Assembly (NCBI GenBank): GCA_905221605.1
Contig: CAJNDS010000002.1
Coordinates: 1 to 64,000 of the forward strand
DNA length: 64,000 nucleotides
Direction: 5' to 3'
DNA from: Symbiodinium natans
Taxonomy: Eukaryota; Sar; Dinophyceae; Suessiales; Symbiodiniaceae
Below, one piece after another: positions 31,464 to 40,858 of the stretch. The stretch's first letter is position 1. Each line of letters begins with the position of its first letter. Under the pieces are notes generated by a model. It did no database searches. It saw only the letters and a program-made list of their open reading frames with translations, and was not told where the DNA came from. Both the position numbers and the translations under genes were made by a program.

Positions 31464-32705
31464 TCAAGCTGCGCCAGGGCGATGGAGGGCCTGCAAGCTT
31501 GCAAGCGGCAACCTCATGGCTTCATTTCCCCCCATGAGCTGCTCTGCATAGTACGCCAACAGCGCGAAGGCATCCATACATGCTGCAGCAGAGTTTTTGT
31601 ATAGACTGCCTTCCCAGAAGACGGCATCAAAGAGGCGTCCCGCCCAAGCCTTCCCGCTTCGGTCTTTGTAGCACCGCTTCCATCCAGAAGCCACCACTGC
31701 CTCCCGCAGCATCTCCAGTGAAAACTGGGATTTCTGCTCCATTTCCGCACGGAACAACAACAGCTCCGAAGAGACCACGCCATTGGCGAAGTAGTTGTGG
31801 CACGGGTCAAAGAGCACGCAGGAGGGTGGAAGGAGCGCACGCGCATCAGGCTGTGCCAGCAAGGCCTGCGGCGCAACCGCAAAGCCGAAGAGCTTGTCCC
31901 TCTCTTTGCGAGCGGCTTCGCTCCTGCAAACCTCGGACAGAAACTGGTCATACAAAGCGAAGAGTTCCCCGTCGCGCAGCTCTTCGCATAGAGCAAACTC
32001 GGCGCATTCAATGGTCTGGAAGTACTTGTCTGCCCTTGCAGCCGTGCTTGTTTTCATCAGGACGTTCTGGCATCGCAAGCATGGCTTCAGTGCACTTGCG
32101 CCTTTGGCCATATACGTCGACGCCAGGCCCTCATAATCCCCGAGCAGGCCACGAAGACGAAGGCGCTGCCACTTCTCGCCGAGCAAGAAGCCAAAGTCCA
32201 GGCACTGCGCGGCAAGGTTTCGCAAGATCTCAACCATGACTGCCGAAATGCCAGCCTCAGTTTTTTGAAGCTCTGCGTGCGGCACCGCCGCCACAGTGAG
32301 CCAGTTCACTTCGTGAACTTGCGTGCCATCCAGAAGTGCAGCGTACACAAAGCACATCTTCTTCCGCGAGCCCGTCGCCAAAACGTTTCCTCCTGTGCAC
32401 TCGTCGTGGCACAAGATCCAGTCTAGAGTTTCAGGCCAAGCACTTACCCGACGCTGCATGCTGGGAGAGCTGTCAAAAAGAAAGCGTAGAACTGCGGCAA
32501 GGTCGGCGCAACCGACTTTCAAGCCTTGCACAGTGATCATGTTGAAGCACGACTCCGCGTCAGCAGCTGCAATGCGCACATCCTTCCGCCATGTGCGAGC
32601 TGAGACAATGCGGGCGTCCTGCGGCAACCGCGCGAGCACTTGCGCGGCCGCAGTCGCCGAAATATTTGGTTGCGGCTGCAGACGTGCTCGCTTGGAGCGC
32701 GGCAT
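31464..32705 (-). CDS. DDE transposase-like protein (KDZ/Plavaka or Tnp2 type)
   Basis: A 413-codon frame from the ATG at 32705; the frame is open further 5' but through a TATA-rich stretch. The N-terminus is basic (MPRSKRARLQPQP). Seen motifs: ILCHDECTGGNVL around residues 97-109 with candidate catalytic D101; GDYEGL at 189-194 with candidate D190; C209-x2-C212 (PCLRCQN); and FDPCHNYFANGVV at 299-311, like the D-P-x-H-x-x-x-x-G motif of Tnp2/KDZ transposases. This layout (Asp, Asp, CxxC insert, D-P-x-H) is what is known for that RNase H-fold superfamily; assignment is by motif only. The frame ends in the sense strand just where a shifted frame continues. Likely the mobility protein of the block. 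Confidence 0.55.
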   Translation of the reverse strand: MPRSKRARLQPQPNISATAAAQVLARLPQDARIVSARTWRKDVRIAAADAESCFNMITVQGLKVGCADLAAVLRFLFDSSPSMQRRVSAWPETLDWILCHDECTGGNVLATGSRKKMCFVYAALLDGTQVHEVNWLTVAAVPHAELQKTEAGISAVMVEILRNLAAQCLDFGFLLGEKWQRLRLRGLLGDYEGLASTYMAKGASALKPCLRCQNVLMKTSTAARADKYFQTIECAEFALCEELRDGELFALYDQFLSEVCRSEAARKERDKLFGFAVAPQALLAQPDARALLPPSCVLFDPCHNYFANGVVSSELLLFRAEMEQKSQFSLEMLREAVVASGWKRCYKDRSGKAWAGRLFDAVFWEGSLYKNSAAACMDAFALLAYYAEQLMGGNEAMRLPLASLQALHRPGAA

Positions 32706-33001
32706 GCGGCGTGCCAGCAGCTGCGCCCAACTCACACAGCTTGCGCAGCTCCGCGGCTCCACCGCCACATGGCGGCGAAAGACAAATGCTCTGGCCAGAA
32801 TACATTGCGAAGTTTGTTGGCTGTGTCCACATGCAAGGTGTATATACATGAAAGACAAACACTACCCTGCCCCGCTGCTATGTATAAAGAGCATTTTCCT
32901 TGGGCTGCGAGAATGGGTCGAAGCATGCCATGGAGAGCGGCGCAACCGCCCGCGTGGACATGCGAATGGCGGCACGACCGGGCCTGCAGGCACGCCTCTT
33001 G

Positions 33002-33765
33002 TCAGCGCTCCAGTCTCTCCCGTCTATTCCACGCGTGCAGCCGCATGGCCTGCTTGGACCTGTGAACGAGGTGGCGGCAGTGCGAGGCAAAAGCCATCAA
33101 GTTCTTCCGCGGCACGACCGCGGGCGCGAAGCCGCGCAGCAAGGCATCGCCGAACAACAAGCGCCTGGCAGCCGCCCATGGCTCGCTCCAACTCGTCTGC
33201 CATGCCGATATCGACGTGTTCCCACTGGCAGGCTTCTGCCAGCTGCTGCTGGAACCACCCGAAGCGCGCCACGGCGCGGCTCCAGTACACCTCGCGAACC
33301 TTGTACCTTTCCGGCGGCGCGACCGCCCAGTACAGGTGCGGCGCGTCCGCAGCAGGCGGCGCGTCCGCAGCAGCAGGCGGCGCAGCCGCTCCCGGCACAT
33401 CATCCATGTCGTCGTCCATGCACAGCTCGAGGTCTTCAAAGGACTCCACTTGGAAGGGCCGCCGCGGAATCTGCTTCCCATGGCTCTGTCGTGGCCTGGG
33501 ACGGGTCTGGCAGCCAATGCGGCGAGTCCTCGCCATCGCCAGCAAATTCCGGCTCCACCGGAGCGTTTGTGCTCGCTGCAGCTGGCTGGGACTGGGACGG
33601 ACCTGCAGCTGGCTGCGAGGCAGGGGAAGCGTCCTCAGCCGCTTGCGTTGTCGCGGCCGGGCGACGGGCAGGGCGATGCCATGGCAGCCGGCGCTGGCGA
33701 GGCGAGCGCGCAGCCCGCAGCAACAGCGCGCGTGGGGTCAGGCGCGGACGCCGGCGCACCACCAT
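33002..33765 (-). CDS. Acidic/Ala-rich protein, unknown, with frame change
   Basis: From an ATG at 33765 one frame reads a basic then Ala/Pro-rich N-terminus ending PVEPEFAGDGEDSPHWLPDP; from about 33480 a second frame carries FEDLELCMDDDMDDVPG, then Ala/Pro repeats, then HLYWAVAPPERYKVREVYWS to a stop at 33002. The two are probably joined by an intron or frameshift at 33450-33500. No family recognised. The 13-bp motif falls inside the coding sequence (33314-33326, read as AVAPPE). Confidence 0.45.
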
Positions 33766-33829
33766 GGCGCTCGTGCAGCTGGGCCCTTGCAACCAAAACT
33801 CTGCAGAACCCCTGCACGCATGCATGGGC

Positions 33830-33858
33830 TCTATATATACATATATATATATACAACA
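33830..33858. repeat. TATA microsatellite in intergenic gap
   Basis: CTATATATACATATATATATATAC just upstream (in the minus sense) of the ORF at 33002-33765. Similar runs at 35943-35969 and 37804-37838 also lie in gaps between ORFs; possible promoter elements, unproven. Confidence 0.6.
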
Positions 33859-34185
33859 TGTGCACGTAGACTTCTCCATTTTGCACATCCCCTTGCAGCT
33901 CTTCAGCTGTTGCCGCAACTTTGCTCGAAGCTGAATGCGTGGGCTGCCTTTTGAGGAACGAATGCGCTATTACAGAACAAAACAGCAGTTACACAGAACC
34001 AAACCACACATGCATGCAGCATGATGCCCCGAAATTCAGCCCGAGAAGGATGCGACGGCATCCCAGCACCAAAACACAGATGCGGCGCAACCGCAACAGG
34101 AACGGCGCAACCGTGCTAAAGCCCAAGTCTGTGCTGAAAAAACACAGGTTGCGTGGGCCATGGTGAAGAAACTTGTCAAGCTCAG

Positions 34186-35364
34186 TCAGGCGTTGTCCTT
34201 GCCCGTGGCTTTCGCCTTCGCCTTTCTCGTGGCTTTCGCCGGCCCCGGCTTGGCACCCGCCTCTTTCCCCTCGGACTTCTTTTCCGCAATGTGGCCTTGC
34301 AAAGACCGGAGGAACCCGGAGGAGGCCTTGACGTGCTTGAAGGCCGCTCCGTCCAGGTCATCCTCGGTAGCGAGCTTGCCGCCAGCCACTTTGCGGACCA
34401 CCGCGTCTGCCTCCGCGCAGAAAGCCATCAGCCGCTCCAAAGAGTCTTGGCAACTCGTGAAGCATGTGAGTTCACTGAGTTCTTCGGCGCTCAAGGCCCC
34501 CTTGGCGGCTACGACCGCTTTCTGCAGGCGGGTCACTGCGGCCTGCGCTGCAGGCTGCTGCTTCGCAGCAAGGGCCAGAACCCTGCGTGACGTATTCTGG
34601 GCAGCCAGCAACTCCTTCTCTCGGAACTTCTGACGCGAGCGCTCCTCTCTGGCGTCAGCACGCTCCTGCCTGGCAGCAGCGCGCACGGCAGACTTGTCTG
34701 CGGTCTTCGCTTGTTTTGCCACGGGTGCCTCCAGTGGCACGTCCCATTCCCCGCCATCGTCTGCTGGGGCGCCGGCACGACCGCGCTTACGGCGAACCTC
34801 CGCCTCCTTCTGCAAGAGCTGCTCGTTCACTGTCCGCATCACGTCCGACTCCGACTGATACTTCGTGCGCAGCTGGTAGGTGTCAATGCCCAACTCCTCG
34901 TTCTTCTCCTTGCGGCCAGCCAGCACCACGCTTTTTTCCCAGCCCTGCTGCACCCACACCGACAAAGGCAGGAAGGAGCCTCCATACTCGACCTTCTCCT
35001 CGTGGATGGCTTGCCGCACTGCGACCTCCTTCACCTCCGCCCGCACGGTCTCCCCGCTTCGAGCCGCCACGCGGCGGAAGAAGTCTGCACGGGCCGCGTC
35101 ATCAAATGAGTCTGGCCACGTGCCCAAGTGCCGCGCAACCATTTTGCGCGTGGCACCACAGCGCGCGCACTCTGCGTTCTTGCGCTGCCGGGCCGCGTGC
35201 TCGAAGGCCTGGCCGCAGGAGCCACAGACAGCCGGCTCAACCGGCGCCTGGTCCTGCGGCTCAACCGCTTCGAGGTCGAGGGTTGCGGTGAGGCTGTCGG
35301 CGGCCATTGCTGAGACGCGACGAAGGTTACAGAAGCCTTGCCTGTGCTTGTTTTCTTGAGCCAT
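34186..35364 (-). CDS. Zinc-ribbon, coiled-coil protein (dinoflagellate multicopy family)
   Basis: A 392-codon ORF from ATG at 35364. N-terminal CxxC pairs C47-C50 and C66-C69 (CGSCGQAF, CARCGATRK) make a zinc ribbon. The motif SFLPLSVWVQQGWEK is at about 130-144, followed by a long Ala/Glu/Lys/Arg-rich, probably coiled-coil region and a Lys/Ala-rich basic tail (KATRKAKAKATGK). From memory, the LPLSVW-x3-GWE motif is typical of a family repeated many times in dinoflagellate genomes; function unknown. The upstream region carries the GCGGACAT array. AVEPQ and PVEPA near residues 33-45 are encoded by copies of the 13-bp motif (35256-35268, 35232-35244). Confidence 0.65.
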   Translation of the reverse strand: MAQENKHRQGFCNLRRVSAMAADSLTATLDLEAVEPQDQAPVEPAVCGSCGQAFEHAARQRKNAECARCGATRKMVARHLGTWPDSFDDAARADFFRRVAARSGETVRAEVKEVAVRQAIHEEKVEYGGSFLPLSVWVQQGWEKSVVLAGRKEKNEELGIDTYQLRTKYQSESDVMRTVNEQLLQKEAEVRRKRGRAGAPADDGGEWDVPLEAPVAKQAKTADKSAVRAAARQERADAREERSRQKFREKELLAAQNTSRRVLALAAKQQPAAQAAVTRLQKAVVAAKGALSAEELSELTCFTSCQDSLERLMAFCAEADAVVRKVAGGKLATEDDLDGAAFKHVKASSGFLRSLQGHIAEKKSEGKEAGAKPGPAKATRKAKAKATGKDNA

Positions 35365-35416
35365 GAAGCAGCATCAGCAACACCAGTTTCCCAAAAAAAT
35401 GCTTTCTGTTTTCGTG

Positions 35417-35706
35417 CGCGGACATTCGCGGACATTTCGCGGACATTTGTTGACGATGCTGCCCGAGGTGTCTGCGGACATCGGCGGACATTTGGCGGAC
35501 ATTATAGTTCCACAAATTGGGCTGCGGGGCACGCGTCATGGGTCCCGCGGACATCCGCGGACACGCATTTTGCTACGTTTTCCAGGAATTTCTATGAGCA
35601 ATCACGCTTCTTTCTGTCCGGCGGACATCGGCGGACATTCCATACATTTGTGTACAATTCCGCGGACAAAGACGCGTTTTCCGTGGCGGACATTTCGCGG
35701 ACATTC
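35417..35706 (+). promoter_or_regulatory. Array of 13 GCGGACAT sites upstream of the zinc-ribbon gene
   Basis: Thirteen copies of GCGGACAT (two with a changed last base) occur in 290 bp, all in one orientation and at irregular spacing, 53-342 bp upstream of the ATG at 35364. Irregular spacing argues against a plain minisatellite and for a binding-site cluster, but this is inference. Confidence 0.6.
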
Positions 35707-35876
35707 ATATATTGCAGTTTTTGGTCGGAGTTTCATGCCCAAGCCGATATGTTTTGCATCTCTTTTGCAGGATTTGGGCTACAAATATATAATCCAGATT
35801 CCGGGAAACACTATAGCTTTTTATATGCAACGCTTCAGACTTGCAGTCGCGGCGCAACCACTGCAACGCATGCAGG

Positions 35877-35970
35877 GGGTTTAGGGTTTAGGGGGGGTTT
35901 ATGGGGGGGACACCACCGCCCTTTAACCCGAAACCCTGGCCCGATATATATATATATATATATATATATC
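35877..35970. repeat. Short telomeric patch plus (TA)n
   Basis: GGGTTTAGGGTTTAGGG at 35877-35893 and a TATATATA run at 35943-35969. The only telomeric repeat noticed inside the block. Confidence 0.8.
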
Positions 35971-36069
35971 CTATAAAACCAACCCTGCCATTAAGGGGGG
36001 TTTTAAGGGGGGTTACCTTTCAAGGGCCATATAGTGCAGTGCGCTCACACTTTTCTGGCTGCAGGCGCT

Positions 36070-36468
36070 TCAAATCTCCGGGTCCTCTGGCCCGAGCACT
36101 GGTGCCTGCTGCGGCTCAACCGCCATCGATGTCTCGGCCTCTGGCGCGGGCGGCCCAACCGCCGCAGCCGAGGCAGTGCCCTGCACGGGCGTCTCCACTT
36201 GCGGCTCCACCGCGGGCGCGGGGGCGCCCTGCGACGTGTCCTGCGACGTCTCCACTTGCGGCTCAACCGCGGTAGAGGCCTGTGACGTCTCCACTTGCGG
36301 CTCAACCGCGGTAGAGGCCTGTGACGTCTCCCCTTGCGGCTCAACCGCGGTTGAGGCCTGTGACGTCTCCACTTGCGGCTCAACTGCGGTTGAAGACGAA
36401 GAGGCCTGTGAGGCCTGTTCCCTGGACTCACGCACCTCACGCTCCCACACTCTCATCAGTGCCTGCAT
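36070..36468 (-). CDS. 13-residue VEP repeat protein, 3' part
   Basis: Open frame from ATG 36468 to 36070. A 39-bp tandem repeat (36258-36387) encodes four copies of TAVEPQVETSQAS; AVEPQ is the translation of the 13-bp motif. It is probably the downstream part of the ORF at 36437-37525, since the frames overlap and CATGCAG at 36463-36469 could be an acceptor. Confidence 0.5.
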   Translation of the reverse strand: MQALMRVWEREVRESREQASQASSSSTAVEPQVETSQASTAVEPQGETSQASTAVEPQVETSQASTAVEPQVETSQDTSQGAPAPAVEPQVETPVQGTASAAAVGPPAPEAETSMAVEPQQAPVLGPEDPEI

Positions 36469-37525
36469 GTTCTTTTTGTGGCCTCATGAAGTGCGCGCCC
36501 CAATGGAGGCTGCCTGCGTGGCCCACTTTCGCATTGCAGACCAGGCACAACGCGCCATCTGCGCTGCGCCAGCGATGCTCGGGCACTGCAGGCATCGCTG
36601 ACGGCTTGACAAAGTCCGGCTCCACCGACAACTCTGCCGCATCCGGCTCAACCGGCGCCGAGTCTGCTGCACCTGGCTCAACCGGTGCCACCGCGTCTGC
36701 TGCGCCCTCAACCGGTGCCACCGCCTCTGCTGCATCCGGCGCAACTGGTGCCTCTGCTGCATCCGGCTCAACCGGCGCCGCGTCGTCCTCTAACTGACTT
36801 GTGGAAGAGCGGTCCAAAGAGACCTGGACAGCCTGCGGGGGTGTGCCGCGCCCTATTGTCGGCGCCCGCGCCCCATTGCCGGCTCTGCCGGCACGACCGG
36901 CTCTGCCCGCTCTGCCGGCGCGACCGGCTCGTCTGCGTCCCTCGGCTCCGCTTTCACTGCCGGCGCGACCGGCTCGTCTGCGTCCCTGGAAGGAGTTGTC
37001 CCAGCGCGCCAACGTGGCCTGGCTGCCGCCCGGGCGGTGCAGCCCCAGCTGCCTCTCCATCGCCCTCCGAGAGATGCCCTTGGGCTTTGGCCTTCGCCTG
37101 GATCTCCAGACGACACTGCTTGTCCACGAGCGGCGCTCGTTTCGGCGCCGCCGCAGCCTCCTCCTCCTCCGAGTACTCCGAGTACTCCGAAGGCTCCTGT
37201 TTTGGCTTCCTTTTTTTTCACGCCTTCCTCCCTCCTCCTCCTCCTCGTCCTCCCTGCTGCCTCCGCACCAGCCGGCCCAACCGGAACTGCGTCGCCACCA
37301 AACCTGGCCGGAGGAGGTCCGGCCTGCCCAGGCGTCTGCCGACCAGGCCTCGCCCGACCAGCTGGCCCAGTCGTCGTCCCAGCCATCCTCTGCCCAGCTG
37401 TCGTCGACCCAGCTGTCGTCCAGCCAGCTGTCGCGGGCCCAGCCCCAGCCACCGCGGCCGCTAAAGCCGGCCCAGGCGTCCTCCTCCTCCTCGTCTTCGT
37501 CGGCGGAGACCCAGCGCCACGGCAT
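36437..37525 (-). CDS. W/D/E-rich, Arg-rich, VEP-repeat protein
   Basis: The frame opens at a non-ATG codon at 37633; the first ATG is at 37525. N-terminal region is acidic and Trp-rich (DDSWVDDSWAEDGWDDDWAS), the middle is Arg-rich (GRAGRAGRAGRAG), and the C-terminal part repeats PVEPDAAE. It ends with CLVCNAKVGHAGSLHWGAHF, a possible zinc-binding C-x2-C-x5-H...H. Highly repetitive; no family recognised. Confidence 0.45.
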   Translation of the reverse strand: MPWRWVSADEDEEEEDAWAGFSGRGGWGWARDSWLDDSWVDDSWAEDGWDDDWASWSGEAWSADAWAGRTSSGQVWWRRSSGWAGWCGGSREDEEEEEGGRREKKGSQNRSLRSTRSTRRRRRLRRRRNERRSWTSSVVWRSRRRPKPKGISRRAMERQLGLHRPGGSQATLARWDNSFQGRRRAGRAGSESGAEGRRRAGRAGRAGRAGRAGRAGNGARAPTIGRGTPPQAVQVSLDRSSTSQLEDDAAPVEPDAAEAPVAPDAAEAVAPVEGAADAVAPVEPGAADSAPVEPDAAELSVEPDFVKPSAMPAVPEHRWRSADGALCLVCNAKVGHAGSLHWGAHFMRPQKEHAGTDESVGA

Positions 37526-37801
37526 GGTGCTCCAGTATGCTGTTGCTGCTGCGCTGCGAAGCTGCGTGCTGCTTTGCTGTCTCAAGCTCGAGCAAAAAAA
37601 GCGGACCCGAAGAAAGTGGGCAGCATTCCACAACGCAGTGCACTGGGCTGCGGCGCAACCGCCTCCGAGCTAAAATGCAGCCATGTTCAGCATGCTGACA
37701 TGTTTCTTGCTGCGGCACGACCGCCCCGATCCCGTTGCAAAAAACTGAAGTCTTGAATTTTTGTTTCTGCGGCACCACCGCCTCCATGTTTTCTTTCACC
37801 A

Positions 37802-37803
<2 letters not shown>

Positions 37804-37838
<35 letters not shown>
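37804..37838. repeat. (TA)n microsatellite
   Basis: About 17 TA units between two ORFs. Confidence 0.95.
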
Positions 37839-37842
<4 letters not shown>

Positions 37843-38037
37843 TTTCATTTCGGTTGACAAGCCTCATGTGTCGGGGAGAAAGGAGTCGACATGTTCAATG
37901 CGTGCGCGTAAAGAGGTCCTTTTTTACTCTCTGCAGCCGGCGGGCTCTGCGTGCCGGATGCCTCGGGGGAACGCTACATATGCCGCGGCGCGACCGCGCG
38001 AGCGTGCGCACGCATGCTTCTCAACGCCGGGCACACT

Positions 38038-38646
38038 TCAAGGGCGGCTCAGAGGAGGGCTGTTGATGGTCATCAACTTCGGCAGTCGCACAGGCTGATT
38101 GCACCCAGCCATCGTGTACTGCAAGCGCAAGGACTCCAGGTCGCTGAGCTCAAGGACTCGCGTCACGGCATCGTGCACCTCCTGCATGCGGCTCGACCGC
38201 GAAAAGCTGCGCAGGAGCACGGTGTCACCAGACAATTTGGTGACGCAAATTCGGCTCGACCGCGGGTTAAATGGCTCCGCCATGAAGTCAAGGTTCAAAA
38301 CCAGGCTGCCAACTCTTTCAAGGTAGACCGGGCAAGTTACTCCTCGCAAAACTGGCTCGAGCAGATAGCCGCAGCCATGCGCATGGTGCAGCTCCTTGAC
38401 GACGTGGAATCTGCACCGGCCCTGCCCATATTCTAGGGTCAGGATGACCACGTCATCGACCTCCAGCTCTTGCAAGCCTCGGTTCGACGACGGCCCAACC
38501 GCTCTGAACTTCCAGCCTGGCGGCCGCAGATGCTCCGCAGGGAGAGCCAGGCCGTCAGCGGCAGTATAGCATATTGATGCACGCGTTGCGGCTCCTCTAC
38601 CGCTTCCGCTGCAGACATGCCGCAACGCTTCAGATCCCTCGAACAT
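38038..38646 (-). CDS. Unknown 202-residue protein
   Basis: Starts at ATG 38646, directly beside a TATAAATGG/CATATAAATG sequence. It is rich in beta-type pattern: LEVDDVVILTLEYGQGRCRF, GYLLEPVLRGVTCPVYLERV and LVLNLDFMAEPFNP. No motif recognised. The 13-bp motif is present twice in its coding region (38188-38200, 38251-38263). Confidence 0.5.
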   Translation of the reverse strand: MFEGSEALRHVCSGSGRGAATRASICYTAADGLALPAEHLRPPGWKFRAVGPSSNRGLQELEVDDVVILTLEYGQGRCRFHVVKELHHAHGCGYLLEPVLRGVTCPVYLERVGSLVLNLDFMAEPFNPRSSRICVTKLSGDTVLLRSFSRSSRMQEVHDAVTRVLELSDLESLRLQYTMAGCNQPVRLPKLMTINSPPLSRP

Positions 38647-38881
38647 ATAAATGGGTTTGCATGTGCAGTTCGGCAGCTTTTCTATGCATTTATAACATGG
38701 GCAATGCGGGCTTCAGCTCGTTTCTTTTCAGAAAAGTGGGGCTGGCGTAAATGGCTGCACATGCATGCCATGCGGCGCGACCGCACATGCAGGTGACACG
38801 CATGTCGTTGCGCGATGCAGCACAGCGCAAGTGCCGTCTGCAAGCGCGCGGCACGACCGCATGCGGAAAACGCGGGCCTGG

Positions 38882-39733
38882 TCACATATAGCAAGATGGG
38901 CAACAGCCCGGCTTCTCCCTGCACTTCGGGCAACCCTTAGGGCGGGCTGCCAGCCTCGCGGCCATCGTTGGGGGCACTACCCCACGCGGCCAAACAGCCG
39001 CTGCAGCTGGTCGTCTTTTGGCAGATGCTCCTGTTGTTGACCGCGCTGCCGGCCGCTTGTGCGCATGGGCGCCTCCGCAGCCCCGGCCACGTCCCACCCG
39101 CGACACGCTTGCAGCAGGGCGAGACTTCACATGGCCACGCCCACGCCCACGCCCACGCACCAGTGGCACGCTTGCAGCAGGGCGAGACTTCACATGGCCA
39201 CGCCCACGCCCACGCCCACGCACCAGTGGCACGCTTGCAGCAGGGCGAGACATCACCATGCTTGCGCACGCTGCAGGCCGCTGCTTCACCTGTCCGCATG
39301 CCTGCTGCAAACGCTGCAACGACTCCTGCAGGGTTGTGCCTTGCGCAGTGGACAGTCGCTCGCCCAGCGGCTCTACCGCTGCAACGTCTTGCAGGGGAGG
39401 AGCTGCTATGGTCTCAGGCGCAGTCTCAGCGTGCTTCTCAGCAGCTGCCATCGGCAGGGCAGACCCAGACCTTGCGGCGGCTGGCGGCGCCTGCGGCTGC
39501 AGAGCTGCTTCCGCGGGCAGCGCTTCTTGCTGTTCGCGCGTGCCTCCTTCATGTCCAGCCGCGCAGCTTGGCTGAGAGGATGGCGCAGCAAAAGCCACAT
39601 GCAGCTCAGCATTTCGGTTGCGCCGAGAACAGATTACATCGTCGCGCGCTTGCCTGCAGACGTGCAGCTTGCAGACCCGAGGCTGCGTCAGCTGGCTGAA
39701 GCAAGCGAGCCCGTGGTTGCGCCACGGTTTCAT
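38882..39733 (-). CDS. RPA/RG-repeat protein with C-terminal Cys cluster
   Basis: A 283-codon ORF from ATG 39733. Residues in the middle repeat VPLVRGRGRGRGHVKSRPAA, encoded by a 63-bp tandem repeat (39121-39247). Then come KRPAA-type motifs and a C-terminus GCPKCREKPGCCPSCYM. From memory, RPA-rich proteins ending in GCPKCR...GC.PSC are common in dinoflagellates; function unknown. The RG repeats suggest nucleic-acid binding (inference). A reversed copy of the 13-bp motif lies at 39617-39629. Confidence 0.6.
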   Translation of the reverse strand: MKPWRNHGLACFSQLTQPRVCKLHVCRQARDDVICSRRNRNAELHVAFAAPSSQPSCAAGHEGGTREQQEALPAEAALQPQAPPAAARSGSALPMAAAEKHAETAPETIAAPPLQDVAAVEPLGERLSTAQGTTLQESLQRLQQACGQVKQRPAACASMVMSRPAASVPLVRGRGRGRGHVKSRPAASVPLVRGRGRGRGHVKSRPAASVSRVGRGRGCGGAHAHKRPAARSTTGASAKRRPAAAAVWPRGVVPPTMAARLAARPKGCPKCREKPGCCPSCYM

Positions 39734-40043
39734 TGATGGAGGTGTTTCTTGGCTATGTTAATTTATGAAAATCTGCACATGTTTATGTGTGTGTGTGTTG
39801 TGCCTTTTCCGTGTATACCTCAGGCTGAGCCGCGCCAGCATTGTCCCCCTGCGCGCAAGCCATCGGCTGGTGAAAGCTGCCAAGAAAGAAGAGAAAACCT
39901 CTGCCGAACAAGCCTCGGCCACACAGACCTTGCTGGGCGCGTTGACGCAGCTGCAGCTGTGGCCGGGCGCAGGAGCTTCGTCTTCGCAGCCCGCCCAGCC
40001 GGCGCCGCCCCTTCCTGCAAGCCAGCAGAAGTTGCGTGCCCTC

Positions 40044-40538
40044 TTAGAGGCGCCGTCGTGCAGTCTTTTGGCCATCAAGGATGCTGAAGCTGATGAGGTA
40101 GTTGTGCTGCTTAGCCATGTCCTCTGCTGGGTGCTGCAGGCGCAACAAGGCAACCATCACAGCAGTTGTGGATTCCGTGGGGTTTCGTAGCCCCATGCGT
40201 GCAAGGTGCTGGGTGATCTGTTGCATCGCTTCCACGTCTGTCTTTGTCTCCAGCGCATGCCACAGCGAAGCTGTCAGGAAAGCCGGAAAGCATGTCCAAT
40301 CTTGCATAACGGCCCGACCGCTTTTTTTGGGGTGCGACTCAATGAACTTCTTCTCCAATGCGTCCAGCAACGCCTGCTTGTTTGCCGCCTCAGACTCACG
40401 GACCCGCAGCTCCAAAAGATTGAGCTCAACTGCCGGCCCTGCAAGGCTCGCAGCAGCTCTTCCGCATCCATGGCAGCAGAGGTAGCTTACAAAAACTTTC
40501 GCTGCAGGAACCTCAAGCCTATATGTGCGCACATGCAT
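40044..40538 (-). CDS. Helical protein with LGLRNPTE motif (dinoflagellate family-like)
   Basis: The frame opens at ATG 40538; a more plausible N-terminus MDAEELLRALQGRQLSS is in another frame from 40471, so an intron or frameshift near 40,420 is likely. The body is Leu/Glu/Lys-rich (ESEAANKQALLDALEKKFIE) followed by ARMGLRNPTESTTAVMVALL. From memory, a similar motif occurs in repeated dinoflagellate hypothetical proteins. A plus-strand frame at 39765-40190 overlaps the 3' part and is also protein-like; which strand is coding there is unresolved. Confidence 0.5.
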   Translation of the reverse strand: MHVRTYRLEVPAAKVFVSYLCCHGCGRAAASLAGPAVELNLLELRVRESEAANKQALLDALEKKFIESHPKKSGRAVMQDWTCFPAFLTASLWHALETKTDVEAMQQITQHLARMGLRNPTESTTAVMVALLRLQHPAEDMAKQHNYLISFSILDGQKTARRRL

Positions 40539-40795
40539 TATACACGATTATACAGAAACTCTGCGGCCCGACCGCCAGAATGCTGCGCCGTGACCGCGTG
40601 GAAATGCGCCAGCAACAAATTTAATATAGCCCTGCGCTTGGCCGCCCTCTTTCCACGAAAACAATCACCACAGATATATTCCGCAACTTTCTATAGTGTT
40701 TATACCACAAAAGAGCTCATAAGGCGACAACACATTCTCGTTGCATCCTCTTTTTGCTAACTCCGCTAACTTCCGGATAACTTTTGTCACTGCAC

Positions 40796-40858
40796 TCTGG
40801 AACTTATCTTGAACATGTCTTGAACATATCTTGAACACATCTCGAACATAGTAACTGG
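40796..40858 (+). repeat. Right subterminal CTTATCTTGAA repeats
   Basis: Five imperfect units of GAACATATCTT, same orientation as at the left end. Confidence 0.75.

Noticed and set aside
32323-33954. 543-codon plus-strand ORF
   Set aside because: It lies antisense to the transposase-like and acidic ORFs, is rich in Arg, Ala, Ser and Cys as expected of a GC-rich shadow frame, and shows no motif.
39765-40190. Plus-strand 141-codon ORF
   Set aside because: Protein-like in part, but it overlaps a better minus-strand ORF in a block where every other gene is on the minus strand; noted as unresolved, not called.
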